DNA of 5,270 nt from Rhodothermales bacterium. GTDB taxonomy: Bacteria > Bacteroidota > Rhodothermia > Rhodothermales > UBA10348. Positions 1 to 5,270 of this stretch are shown here, in pieces (the stretch's first letter is position 1; each line of letters starts with the position of its first letter). The position numbers and the translations under genes were made by a program. The notes under the pieces were generated by a model that was given only the letters and a program-made list of their open reading frames with translations, was not told the origin of the DNA and did no database searches. The stretch covers positions 1 through 5,270 of the forward strand of contig JABDJZ010000485.1 in assembly GCA_013003255.1 (NCBI GenBank), written 5' to 3'.

Positions 1-1
1 C

Positions 2-592
2 GATGTGGGTGGCTCTGTAGAGGCCGTGGCTGATTCGCTGCTGAAGCTTTCCACCGAAGAGGTGGCCGTGAACATCGTTCACAAGGGCGTCGGCGCCATC
101 AACGATGGAGACATCATGCTGGCGTCCGCTTCTGATGCCATCATCATCGGATTCCAGGTCCGCCCGGTACCGACGGCGCGCGCGCTGGCTGAGCAGGAGG
201 AGATTGACATCCGGCTGTACTCGGTCATCTACAATGCCATCGAGGAAGTCCGCGATGCATTGGAAGGCCTCCTGTCACCGGAGCGGTCCGAGAGCATTCT
301 CGGCACGGCCGAAGTCCGGGAGATCTTCAAGGTCCCGAAGGTCGGAACCGTCGCCGGTTGCTACGTGGTGGAAGGGAAGATCCGACGCTCCGATCGTGTC
401 CATCTCATCCGCGAAGGCGTGGTGATTTACGAGGGCAGCCTCGCTTCCCTGAAGCGCTTCAAGGACGACGTCCGTGAGGTGACCAACGGGTACGAGTGCG
501 GAATGGGGATCGAGAACTTCAACGACATCAAGGTCGGAGATCAGATCGAGGCCTACGAGATCGTGGAGACCCGCCGAACCCTGGAAGCCTGA
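2..592 (+). CDS. infB: Translation initiation factor IF-2, C-terminal part (5' end outside window)
   Basis: IF-2 is the GTPase that brings initiator fMet-tRNA to the 30S subunit and promotes 50S joining. Only the last 196 codons are present, read in frame from base 2; the G domain lies upstream of the window. The visible part opens with DVGGSVEA, matching the family's DVxGSVEAL block at the start of the C1 domain, followed by HKGVGAI (residues 27-33 of the partial protein). A long helix around EEIDIRLYSVIYNAIEEV leads into the C2 domain. C2 shows FKVPKVGTVAGC, VIYEGSLASLKRFKDDV (from about 141) and GYECGMG with Cys166, the region that binds the fMet-tRNA acceptor end in studied IF-2 proteins. 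The C-terminus (YEIVETRRTLEA) looks complete and ends at TGA 590-592. A GTG at base 5 is not a true start, because the conserved block already begins before it. rbfA follows after 40 bases, the usual neighbour. Identification is very secure. Confidence 0.97.
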   Translation, partial: DVGGSVEAVADSLLKLSTEEVAVNIVHKGVGAINDGDIMLASASDAIIIGFQVRPVPTARALAEQEEIDIRLYSVIYNAIEEVRDALEGLLSPERSESILGTAEVREIFKVPKVGTVAGCYVVEGKIRRSDRVHLIREGVVIYEGSLASLKRFKDDVREVTNGYECGMGIENFNDIKVGDQIEAYEIVETRRTLEA

Positions 593-632
593 GGCACCCG
601 CGGTCTGAGCGCCGTGCGAAACAGCTGGTAGG

Positions 633-1004
633 ATGAGCATTCGAACCGAGCGCGTCGCGCGCCTGTTACAACGCGAGATAGCGGGACTTCTGGTCACCGA
701 CTATGCCGAGCAGTTGCAGGGCATGGTTACGGTCACCGGCACACGCGTTACGAAGGATCTTGGAATAGTCTACACCTACGTCAGCGTCCTCGGCGATAGC
801 CCCGCGCTGCAGCAGGCTTCTTTCGAGCGCCTGGAGGAATTGCAGCCCCGAATCCGCAAATCGCTCGCGAGTCGCATTCGACATCAACTGAAGAAGGTCC
901 CGGAGATCCGCTTTTTCCTGGACAGCACGCTCGACCAGGCGCAGCGAATAGAAGACCTTTTCGAAAAGATCCGGGATGAGCGAAGCAGCCGGGAGCACGA
1001 GTAA
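633..1004 (+). CDS. rbfA: 30S ribosome-binding factor A
   Basis: RbfA is a small KH-fold protein that binds immature 30S subunits and helps mature the 5' end of 16S rRNA; it is linked to cold adaptation in E. coli. The 123 residues fit the family size (about 115-135). The visible family pattern runs from an N-terminal helix with RTERVARLLQREIAGLL (residues 4-20), through the strand MVTVTGTRVTKDL (31-43) and YTYVSVLGD (47-55), to the second helix LASRIRHQL (78-86), then VPEIRFFLD (89-97) and RIEDLFEKI. This matches the usual 'vt.v.vs.Dl...vyvs ... vPel.F..D' layout. The start at 633 places the conserved arginines close to the N-terminus as expected. A GGTAGG directly abuts the ATG, too close to be a good Shine-Dalgarno site, so reinitiation after infB is plausible. 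Its 3' end overlaps the proposed truB start by 29 bases. Confidence 0.95.
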   Translation: MSIRTERVARLLQREIAGLLVTDYAEQLQGMVTVTGTRVTKDLGIVYTYVSVLGDSPALQQASFERLEELQPRIRKSLASRIRHQLKKVPEIRFFLDSTLDQAQRIEDLFEKIRDERSSREHE

Positions 1005-1719
1005 CATCCCGCAGCTGCCGCCGGTGTTCGGCAGGACTTCGCTGTCTGACACCTGGGACGCGGCTGTCCTGCTGGTGGACAAGCCCGTGGGAATCACGTC
1101 ATTCGGGGTGGTCAAGCGCATCCGCCACCGCGTGCCCGTTCGCAAAGTGGGGCACGCCGGAACGCTGGATCCCATGGCAACCGGTCTGCTGATTGTCCTC
1201 GTGGGTCGCGCCACCAAGTCCATGGAAGCATTCATGGGGCAGGACAAAGTCTACCAAGGCACCATCCGTCTCGGCGAGGTCACGCCGTCCTATGACGCCG
1301 AGTCGGAGGTTACCGAGCGGAAGGATACCGACCACCTGTCGGACGACGATATCCGGACCGCGACCCGCCCGTTTACAGGCTTGATTGAACAGCGACCGCC
1401 TTCGTACTCCGCCATCAAAGTGGGGGGAGAGCGGCTATACAAGAAGGCCCGCCGAGGAGAGGATGTTGAACTCCCGCTGCGTTCGGTCCGCGTGGATGCG
1501 TTCGAAATTGGCGAGCGTCGTGGTGCCGATGTGGATTTCCGCGTGGCATGTTCCAAGGGGACCTACATCCGCTCGCTGGCGCACGATCTGGGTGCTGAAC
1601 TCGGCGTAGGCGGACACCTGGTCCGGCTCAGACGAACGGCCATCGGTGACTATGACGTATCGAACGCCTGGGATCTGAACGACCTTCTGGCGGCATTGGA
1701 GGAGCAGCAGGATGGGTGA
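976..1719 (+). CDS. truB: tRNA pseudouridine(55) synthase, short form without C-terminal PUA-like domain
   Basis: TruB converts uridine 55 in the T-loop of elongator tRNAs to pseudouridine. The catalytic domain is complete: LLVDKPVGITSF (32-43), GHAGTLDPMATG with the nucleophile Asp65, KVYQGTIRLG with Tyr93 (equivalent to E. coli Tyr76), PPSYSAIKVGGERLY (141-155) and CSKGTYIRSLAHDLG with Arg199. The protein is 247 residues against about 314 in E. coli and ends soon after LVRLRRTAIGDY, so the C-terminal PUA-like RNA-binding domain is absent. I recall short forms as common in Bacteroidota. The ATG at 976 lies inside rbfA (29-base overlap) and has only a poor Shine-Dalgarno match. It gives about 30 residues before the first conserved block. 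A GTG at 1024 is an in-frame alternative that would remove the overlap but also lacks a ribosome binding site. The function is certain; the start is less so. Confidence 0.95.
   Translation: MSEAAGSTSNIPQLPPVFGRTSLSDTWDAAVLLVDKPVGITSFGVVKRIRHRVPVRKVGHAGTLDPMATGLLIVLVGRATKSMEAFMGQDKVYQGTIRLGEVTPSYDAESEVTERKDTDHLSDDDIRTATRPFTGLIEQRPPSYSAIKVGGERLYKKARRGEDVELPLRSVRVDAFEIGERRGADVDFRVACSKGTYIRSLAHDLGAELGVGGHLVRLRRTAIGDYDVSNAWDLNDLLAALEEQQDG
1698..1704 (+). promoter_or_regulatory. Shine-Dalgarno sequence for ribF, inside truB
   Basis: GGAGGAG lies 7 bases before the ATG at 1712, within the last codons of truB. It is the strongest ribosome binding site in the window. It fixes the ribF start and supports true Shine-Dalgarno use in this organism. 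Confidence 0.8.
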
Positions 1720-2623
1720 TCGCCAGCGGGGAGCCGTGGTCACCATCGGATCGTTCGATGGCGTTCACAGGGGACATCAGGCCATCCTGAGTTTCCTGGT
1801 TGAGCGTGCAGGCGAGCGTGACGCACCCCCGGTCCTGCTCACCTTCGATCCCCACCCGCGTGAAATCGTTTCCGGCGAACCGGTCGGACTGCTGACTACG
1901 CCGGCTGAGCGGGCCGCGCTGGTTTCAACGTTCGGAGTCCGCGAAACGGTCATCCTCCCGTTTGACCGCAAGATGGCCCAGATGCCCGCTGAAGAGTTCG
2001 TCGAGCGCATCCTGGTCGGCCAGGTGGGTGCCGGTTGCATCGTAATCGGATATGACCACGGATTTGGTGCCGGCAGGCGCGGCAACCGGGAATTGCTGGA
2101 GCAATTGGGGCCGGAACTTGGGTTTGACGTCGAGATCATCCCCGCCCAGCTGGTTGATGCACACGTCGTGTCCTCATCGTCCATCCGGCGTGCGCTTTCC
2201 GAGACCGGCGACGTGGCCCTGGCCGCAAACCTGCTGGGGCGACCGTACCGGTGGCGTGGTCTGGTGGTGGATGGTGACAAGCGGGGACGAACCATCGGTT
2301 ACCCCACCGCCAATCTGCAGGCCGTGGCGCACCGAAAGATCATCCCTCTTCCAGGAGTCTATGCGGTTACGGTTCGCCGTGGGGAGGAGGATCTGGCGGG
2401 CGGCATGATGAACGTGGGCACCCGGCCCACCTTTGACGGCGGCCGCCAGAGGCAGGAGGTGCACCTGTTTGATTTTGAGGGGGACCTCTACGGGGACGTG
2501 CTGACTGTGGAGTTCCGGGAAAGATTGCGCGATGAGCAGCGATTTGACGGTCTGGAGTCCCTGGTCGAGCAACTGAAGCTGGACGAGGCGCGTTGCAGGC
2601 ACATTCTGACCGGCGTACTATAG
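1712..2623 (+). CDS. ribF: Bifunctional riboflavin kinase / FMN adenylyltransferase (FAD synthetase)
   Basis: RibF phosphorylates riboflavin to FMN and adenylates FMN to FAD in the cytoplasm. Both domains are present in 303 residues (E. coli: 313). The N-terminal adenylyltransferase shows GSFDGVHRGHQ with the HxGH motif at His19-His22, FDPHPRE (45-51), GYDHGFGAGRRGN (113-125) and SSSSIRRAL (154-162), the ISSTxxR-like nucleotide-binding segment. The C-terminal kinase shows GDKRGRTIGYPTAN with the PTAN motif at 198-201, PLPGVYAV (212-219), MNVGTRPTF (233-241) and EVHLFDF with the probable catalytic Glu249. The start is well fixed: reading upstream in this frame there is no ATG, GTG or TTG before the TGA at 1676-1678, and GGAGGAG sits 7 bases upstream. 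The N-terminus is about ten residues shorter than in E. coli. The ATG overlaps the truB stop by 8 bases, so translation is probably coupled, and there is no room for an FMN riboswitch of its own. Confidence 0.96.
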   Translation: MGDRQRGAVVTIGSFDGVHRGHQAILSFLVERAGERDAPPVLLTFDPHPREIVSGEPVGLLTTPAERAALVSTFGVRETVILPFDRKMAQMPAEEFVERILVGQVGAGCIVIGYDHGFGAGRRGNRELLEQLGPELGFDVEIIPAQLVDAHVVSSSSIRRALSETGDVALAANLLGRPYRWRGLVVDGDKRGRTIGYPTANLQAVAHRKIIPLPGVYAVTVRRGEEDLAGGMMNVGTRPTFDGGRQRQEVHLFDFEGDLYGDVLTVEFRERLRDEQRFDGLESLVEQLKLDEARCRHILTGVL

Positions 2624-2647
2624 CCCGATTAAGCGGGATTCTGTAAC

Positions 2648-2691
2648 TCTCACAAGGGGTTGCGGAAGTGAGATCCGAGACGCGGACTCAC
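2648..2691 (+). promoter_or_regulatory. Stem-loop with a competing alternative pairing in the rpsO leader (candidate S15 autoregulatory element)
   Basis: The 111-base ribF-rpsO spacer holds a strong hairpin. GTGAG (2668-2672), a bulged A (2673) and TCCG (2674-2677) pair with CGGA (2683-2686) and CTCAC (2687-2691) around the loop AGACG, giving nine Watson-Crick pairs with one bulge. The same left arm, GTGAGA (2668-2673), is also perfectly complementary to TCTCAC (2648-2653), so two mutually exclusive structures are possible. In several bacterial groups S15 binds its own mRNA leader to repress translation, and the leader structures differ between groups. The position fits such a role, but the regulatory function is inference. 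No T-tract follows, so a simple intrinsic terminator is unlikely. Confidence 0.5.
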
Positions 2692-2724
2692 CTACGCCCG
2701 GCCTACTCTAGCATGGAATAATCT

Positions 2725-2728
2725 GGAG
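2725..2728 (+). promoter_or_regulatory. Shine-Dalgarno sequence for rpsO
   Basis: GGAG lies 6 bases before the rpsO ATG at 2735 and supports this start. It is 33 bases downstream of the leader stem-loop ending at 2691, so the stem itself does not cover it. Confidence 0.65.
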
Positions 2729-2734
2729 CGGACC

Positions 2735-3001
2735 ATGATTTCAAGCGAACGAAAAGAACAGCTGATCGAGAAGTTCGGCGAATCAACCAAGGACACCGGC
2801 AAGGCCGAGGTCCAGATCGCCATCTTCAGCACTAGAATCAGCGAACTCACAGAGCATCTCAAGCGGCACCCGAAGGATCACTCGACCCGTCGTGGACTGC
2901 TTAAGCTGGTAGGAAAGCGCCGTCGGCTGCTCAACTACCTGATGGACAAGGAGATTGACCGGTACCGTACCGTCATCGCCGAACTCGGAATCCGTAAGTA
3001 G
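2735..3001 (+). CDS. rpsO: 30S ribosomal protein S15
   Basis: S15 is a primary binding protein of the 30S platform. It binds the three-way junction of 16S rRNA helices 20-22 and takes part in an intersubunit bridge. The 88 residues match the family length (E. coli 89). The signature is clear: DTGKAEVQIA (20-29) with Thr21, Gly22 and Gln27, then LTEHLKRHPKDHSTRRGLL (38-56) with His41 and Asp48, the residues that read the G-U/G-C site in helix 22 of E. coli, then LVGKRRRLLNYL (58-69). E. coli Ser51 is replaced by Thr51, a conservative change. The start is supported by GGAG six bases upstream and by length. The gene stands between two structured spacers, in the same order relative to pnp as in E. 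coli, where rpsO and pnp are co-transcribed and rpsO is autoregulated. Confidence 0.98.
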   Translation: MISSERKEQLIEKFGESTKDTGKAEVQIAIFSTRISELTEHLKRHPKDHSTRRGLLKLVGKRRRLLNYLMDKEIDRYRTVIAELGIRK

Positions 3002-3011
3002 CGGAAACGTC

Positions 3012-3040
3012 AGCGACATCTTCCATCGGGGGATGTCGCT
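3012..3040 (+). terminator. Perfect stem-loop just after rpsO (attenuator or processing hairpin)
   Basis: AGCGACATC (3012-3020) and GATGTCGCT (3032-3040) form a perfect 9-bp stem starting 11 bases after the rpsO stop. It can extend inward by two G-U and up to two C-G pairs, leaving a very small loop. The bases after it (TTACTGTATG) are not a T-tract, so full intrinsic termination is doubtful. E. coli has a hairpin (t1) at the same place, which partly terminates rpsO mRNA and protects its 3' end. By analogy this may be an attenuator, an RNA 3'-end stabiliser or a processing site. The structure is seen; its role is inferred. Confidence 0.6.
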
Positions 3041-3050
3041 TACTGTATGT

Positions 3051-3077
3051 ACGCCTGCCCCAAAACACAGCGGGCGT
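3051..3077 (+). promoter_or_regulatory. Stem-loop in the pnp leader
   Basis: ACGCCTGC (3051-3058) pairs with GCGGGCGT (3070-3077) over 8 bp with one G-U pair, around an 11-base A/C-rich loop. GCAGG at 3081-3085 can compete for CCTGC at 3054-3058. In E. coli the pnp leader forms a stem that RNase III cuts, after which PNPase represses its own mRNA. A leader stem at this place is compatible with similar control, but that is inference. A purine-rich, probably unpaired stretch (about 3081-3102) follows. Confidence 0.4.
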
Positions 3078-3109
3078 TGCGCAGGAAGTAGAAAAGAAAG
3101 AATACCCTT

Positions 3110-3116
3110 AGAGGAA
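3110..3116 (+). promoter_or_regulatory. Shine-Dalgarno sequence for pnp
   Basis: AGAGGAA contains GAGG, whose end is 10 bases before the ATG at 3125. The spacing is slightly long but acceptable, and it supports the chosen pnp start. Confidence 0.55.
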
Positions 3117-3124
3117 CAGACTCC

Positions 3125-5270
3125 ATGGCAAATGGACACAAGCGCGAAGTAGAGTTCGCGCCAGGAAAGACAATCACGCTGGAAACCGGACGCCTCGCCA
3201 AGCAGGCCGGCGGTTCCGTTGTTGCCCGGATGGGCGACACCATGGTGCTTTGCACCGCGACAATGGCCACGTCGGTGCGGGAGGGCCAGAACTGGTTTCC
3301 GCTTTCGGTGGACTACCGCGAGCGCTTCTCAGCCGCTGGAAAGATCCCCGGGGGGTTCTTCAAGCGTGAGGCCCGCCCGACGGACAAGGAGGTGCTCACC
3401 TCGCGTCTGATTGACCGCGCCATTCGCCCGCTGTTTACGGACGGCTTTTTTAACGAGGTTCAGGTCATCGCAACCGTGATGTCTGCTGACCCCGAGTATG
3501 ACGCGGACGTCGTCGCGGCATGTGGTTGCTCAGCAGCGTTGATGCTCGCGGGAGCTCCGTATGACGGGCCGATCGCTGAGGTTCGTGTCGGCCGCGCCGA
3601 TGGTGAATTCGTTATCAACCCGTCGTTCACCGAGCTTGAAGGCACTGACTTCAACCTCGTCGTCGCCGGTAAAGCTGACGCCATCGTGATGGTGGAAGGC
3701 GAGATGGACGAGGTCTCCGAGGAAGATATGCTGGAAGCACTCGACCTCGCCCACGAAGCCATCAAGAAGCTCTGTCAAGCTCAGCACGACCTGCTGGCTG
3801 ACGCTGGTGGAGCTGAACCCTTTGAGTTCACCCCACGGGCACTGCCTGAAGGTGTGGAAGCTCGTGTGGCAGAGCTCGTCTCTGACGACTTTGCTGCCCA
3901 TGTCCGCGCACCCTACGACAAGGCTACGTTCTATGGCGGAGTCGACGCCATCAAGGCTAAGGCTGTCGAAGCTCTGCTTGGATCGGGTGACGATGCGGTC
4001 AGCGAGACCGCTGAAGGCTGGACGGCCGGACACATCAAGGAAGCGGCCGGAAACGTCGAGAAGAAGGCCATTCGGGACATGATCCTGGACGAAGGCAAGC
4101 GAATTGATGGTCGTAGTCTGGATCAGGTGCGTGACATCTGGACCGAAACCGGCTACTTGCCGCGTGTTCATGGCTCGGCCACCTTCACCCGCGGTGAGAC
4201 CCAGGTGATTTCGCAGGTGACGCTTGGTACGTCCAAAGATGTCCAGCCGGTCGATCAGATCTTCGACAACACGGACAAGCGGTTCTTCCTCCACTATTGG
4301 TTCCCGCCCTTCTCTGTTGGTGAAGTCAAGTTCCTCCGCGGGCCTTCCCGACGTGAGATTGGGCACGGGATGCTGGCCGAGCGTGCGCTCCTGCCCATGC
4401 TGCCTCCGTCCGAGGAGTTCCCGTACACCATCCGTCTGAACTGCGACGTGCTCGAGTCCAATGGCTCCAGCTCTATGGCTTCAGTCTGCTCGGGGTCGAT
4501 GGCGCTTATGGATGCCGGTGTTCCGCTCAAGAAGGCGGTCAGCGGTATTGCGATGGGCTTGATCGCCGAAGGCGACCGGGCAGCTGTCCTCAGCGACATC
4601 CTCGGAACCGAGGATCACCTCGGCGACATGGACTTCAAGGTCACCGGTACCCGCGATGGTATCACGGCCTGCCAGATGGACATCAAGATCGCCGGCCTGT
4701 CCCGCGAGCTGCTGTCCAAGGCGCTGATGCAGGCTCGCGAGGGCCGTCTGCACATCCTTGATATCATGGACCAGACGCTGGATGCGCCTCGTCCGGAGCT
4801 GTCCGCGTACGCTCCGCGCCTGACCCAGATCACGATCGATTCCAGCTTCATCGGAGCGGTGATCGGCCCAGGTGGCAAGATCATCCAGGGCATCCAGCGT
4901 GACACCAACACGTCCGTGGACATCTCTGAAGAGGATGGTGTTGGCATCGTGACGGTGGCCGCCACCAACGAGGCTGATGCAGCCGCAGCCCTTGAGATCA
5001 TCAAGGGTATCGTGACAGTCCCCGAAGAGGGCGAGATCTACGAAGGCACGGTCCGCAAGGTCGAAGGCTTCGGCGCGATCATCGAGATCATGCCTGGCAA
5101 GGAAGGTCTTCTGCACGTCTCCGAACTCGACTACGGCTTCGTAGAGCGGGTCGAGGACTACATGCAGGTTGGCGACAAGGTCAAAGTGTCACTCATCGAG
5201 GTTCGCCCTGACGGCAAGCTTCGGTTCTCCCGCAAGCCGCTGATCGAGAAGCCGGAAGGCTGGGAAGAGC
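3125..5270 (+). CDS. pnp: Polyribonucleotide nucleotidyltransferase (PNPase), 3' end outside window
   Basis: PNPase is a trimeric, phosphate-dependent 3'-5' exoribonuclease that degrades mRNA and can also add tails. The frame is open from ATG 3125 to the window end, 715 complete codons plus one base without a stop. E. coli PNPase has 711 residues, so only a short C-terminal tail should be missing. Domains in order: first RNase PH-like domain (about 11-150) with the RNA-gripping FFKR loop at 78-81; helical linker (about 200-318); second, catalytic PH domain from about 326 (RIDGR) with Arg409-Arg410 in SRREIGHG, the ESNGSSSM block with Ser449-Ser450, and EDHLGDMDFK with Asp497, Asp503 and Lys505 (E. 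coli D486, D492, K494); KH domain with GPGGK at 581-585; S1 domain from about 634. All expected catalytic residues are present. Trp392 in HYWFPP stands where many homologues have Asn. It lies 123 bases after rpsO, behind two stem-loops. Confidence 0.97.
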   Translation, partial: MANGHKREVEFAPGKTITLETGRLAKQAGGSVVARMGDTMVLCTATMATSVREGQNWFPLSVDYRERFSAAGKIPGGFFKREARPTDKEVLTSRLIDRAIRPLFTDGFFNEVQVIATVMSADPEYDADVVAACGCSAALMLAGAPYDGPIAEVRVGRADGEFVINPSFTELEGTDFNLVVAGKADAIVMVEGEMDEVSEEDMLEALDLAHEAIKKLCQAQHDLLADAGGAEPFEFTPRALPEGVEARVAELVSDDFAAHVRAPYDKATFYGGVDAIKAKAVEALLGSGDDAVSETAEGWTAGHIKEAAGNVEKKAIRDMILDEGKRIDGRSLDQVRDIWTETGYLPRVHGSATFTRGETQVISQVTLGTSKDVQPVDQIFDNTDKRFFLHYWFPPFSVGEVKFLRGPSRREIGHGMLAERALLPMLPPSEEFPYTIRLNCDVLESNGSSSMASVCSGSMALMDAGVPLKKAVSGIAMGLIAEGDRAAVLSDILGTEDHLGDMDFKVTGTRDGITACQMDIKIAGLSRELLSKALMQAREGRLHILDIMDQTLDAPRPELSAYAPRLTQITIDSSFIGAVIGPGGKIIQGIQRDTNTSVDISEEDGVGIVTVAATNEADAAAALEIIKGIVTVPEEGEIYEGTVRKVEGFGAIIEIMPGKEGLLHVSELDYGFVERVEDYMQVGDKVKVSLIEVRPDGKLRFSRKPLIEKPEGWEE

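Noticed and set aside
593..632. Terminator or promoter between infB and rbfA
   Set aside because: The 40-base gap shows only a short imperfect GCAC/GTGC repeat, no T-tract and no promoter boxes; it is read as an ordinary operon spacer.
1620..1711. FMN riboswitch ahead of ribF
   Set aside because: ribF overlaps truB and has no untranslated leader; the sequence before it is truB coding sequence.
2624..2640. CCCG/CGGG inverted repeat directly after the ribF stop as a terminator
   Set aside because: The stem is only 4 bp and no T-tract follows, so it is too weak to call.
2713..2721. Three-codon upstream frame ATG GAA TAA just before the rpsO Shine-Dalgarno sequence
   Set aside because: It has no ribosome binding site of its own, and so short a frame arises easily by chance. 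It would matter only if conserved in relatives.
2624..2734. Separate promoter for rpsO (for example TTGCGG at 2660-2665, TACTCT at 2703-2708)
   Set aside because: No pair of -35 and -10 boxes has acceptable spacing, and no Bacteroidota-type TTTG / TAnnTTTG pair is seen. A promoter cannot be excluded but is not supported.
3041..3124. Separate promoter for pnp (TTGCGC at 3077-3082 with TACCCT at 3103-3108)
   Set aside because: The spacing is 20 bases and the -10 match is poor.
3530..4366. 278-codon open frame on the minus strand inside pnp
   Set aside because: It is antisense to the N-terminal and helical regions of PNPase, with no recognisable motif and no intergenic space for its own signals; it is a shadow of pnp.
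4481..5116. 211-codon open frame on the minus strand inside pnp
   Set aside because: It lies fully antisense to conserved catalytic, KH and S1 coding sequence of PNPase. Long antisense frames are common opposite conserved GC-rich genes, and its translation shows no recognisable domain.

Overview
The window holds six genes, all on the + strand and closely packed: infB (3' part), rbfA, truB, ribF, rpsO and pnp (5' part). This is the conserved bacterial translation and RNA-processing cluster usually written nusA-infB-rbfA-truB-ribF-rpsO-pnp. I see no mobile element, CRISPR array, tRNA or rRNA gene, and no accessory or unknown protein-coding gene.

Organism. The DNA is GC-rich by eye. Several protein details point to the Bacteroidota side of the tree, most likely a Rhodothermia-like lineage. 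They are a TruB that stops before the C-terminal RNA-binding domain and carries the block GHAGTLDPMATGLL; an S15 with KDHSTRRGLLKLVGKRRRLL; and a PNPase with FFKRE and a GEVKFLRGPSRREIGHG loop. This placement is inference from remembered family patterns, not from a search. Clear Shine-Dalgarno sequences occur before ribF, rpsO and pnp, which would be unusual for classical Bacteroidia.

Layout. Positions 2-592 encode the C-terminal part of translation initiation factor IF-2. After 40 bases comes rbfA (633-1004). Its end overlaps the proposed truB start by 29 bases (truB 976-1719), and truB overlaps ribF by 8 bases (ribF 1712-2623). rbfA, truB and ribF therefore look translationally coupled. A 111-base spacer with a strong, apparently switchable stem-loop precedes rpsO (2735-3001). 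A 123-base spacer with two consecutive stem-loops separates rpsO from pnp (3125 to the window end, incomplete).

How the genes fit together. IF-2 starts translation. RbfA and S15 act in 30S subunit assembly, and TruB modifies tRNA position 55. RibF makes FMN and FAD and travels with this cluster in many bacteria. PNPase degrades and polishes RNA. In E. coli both rpsO and pnp are autoregulated through their mRNA leaders, and the only sizeable non-coding stretches here lie in the two corresponding places. The RNA structures in those spacers are the main items worth a second look. I found no evidence of a previously undescribed system in this window.
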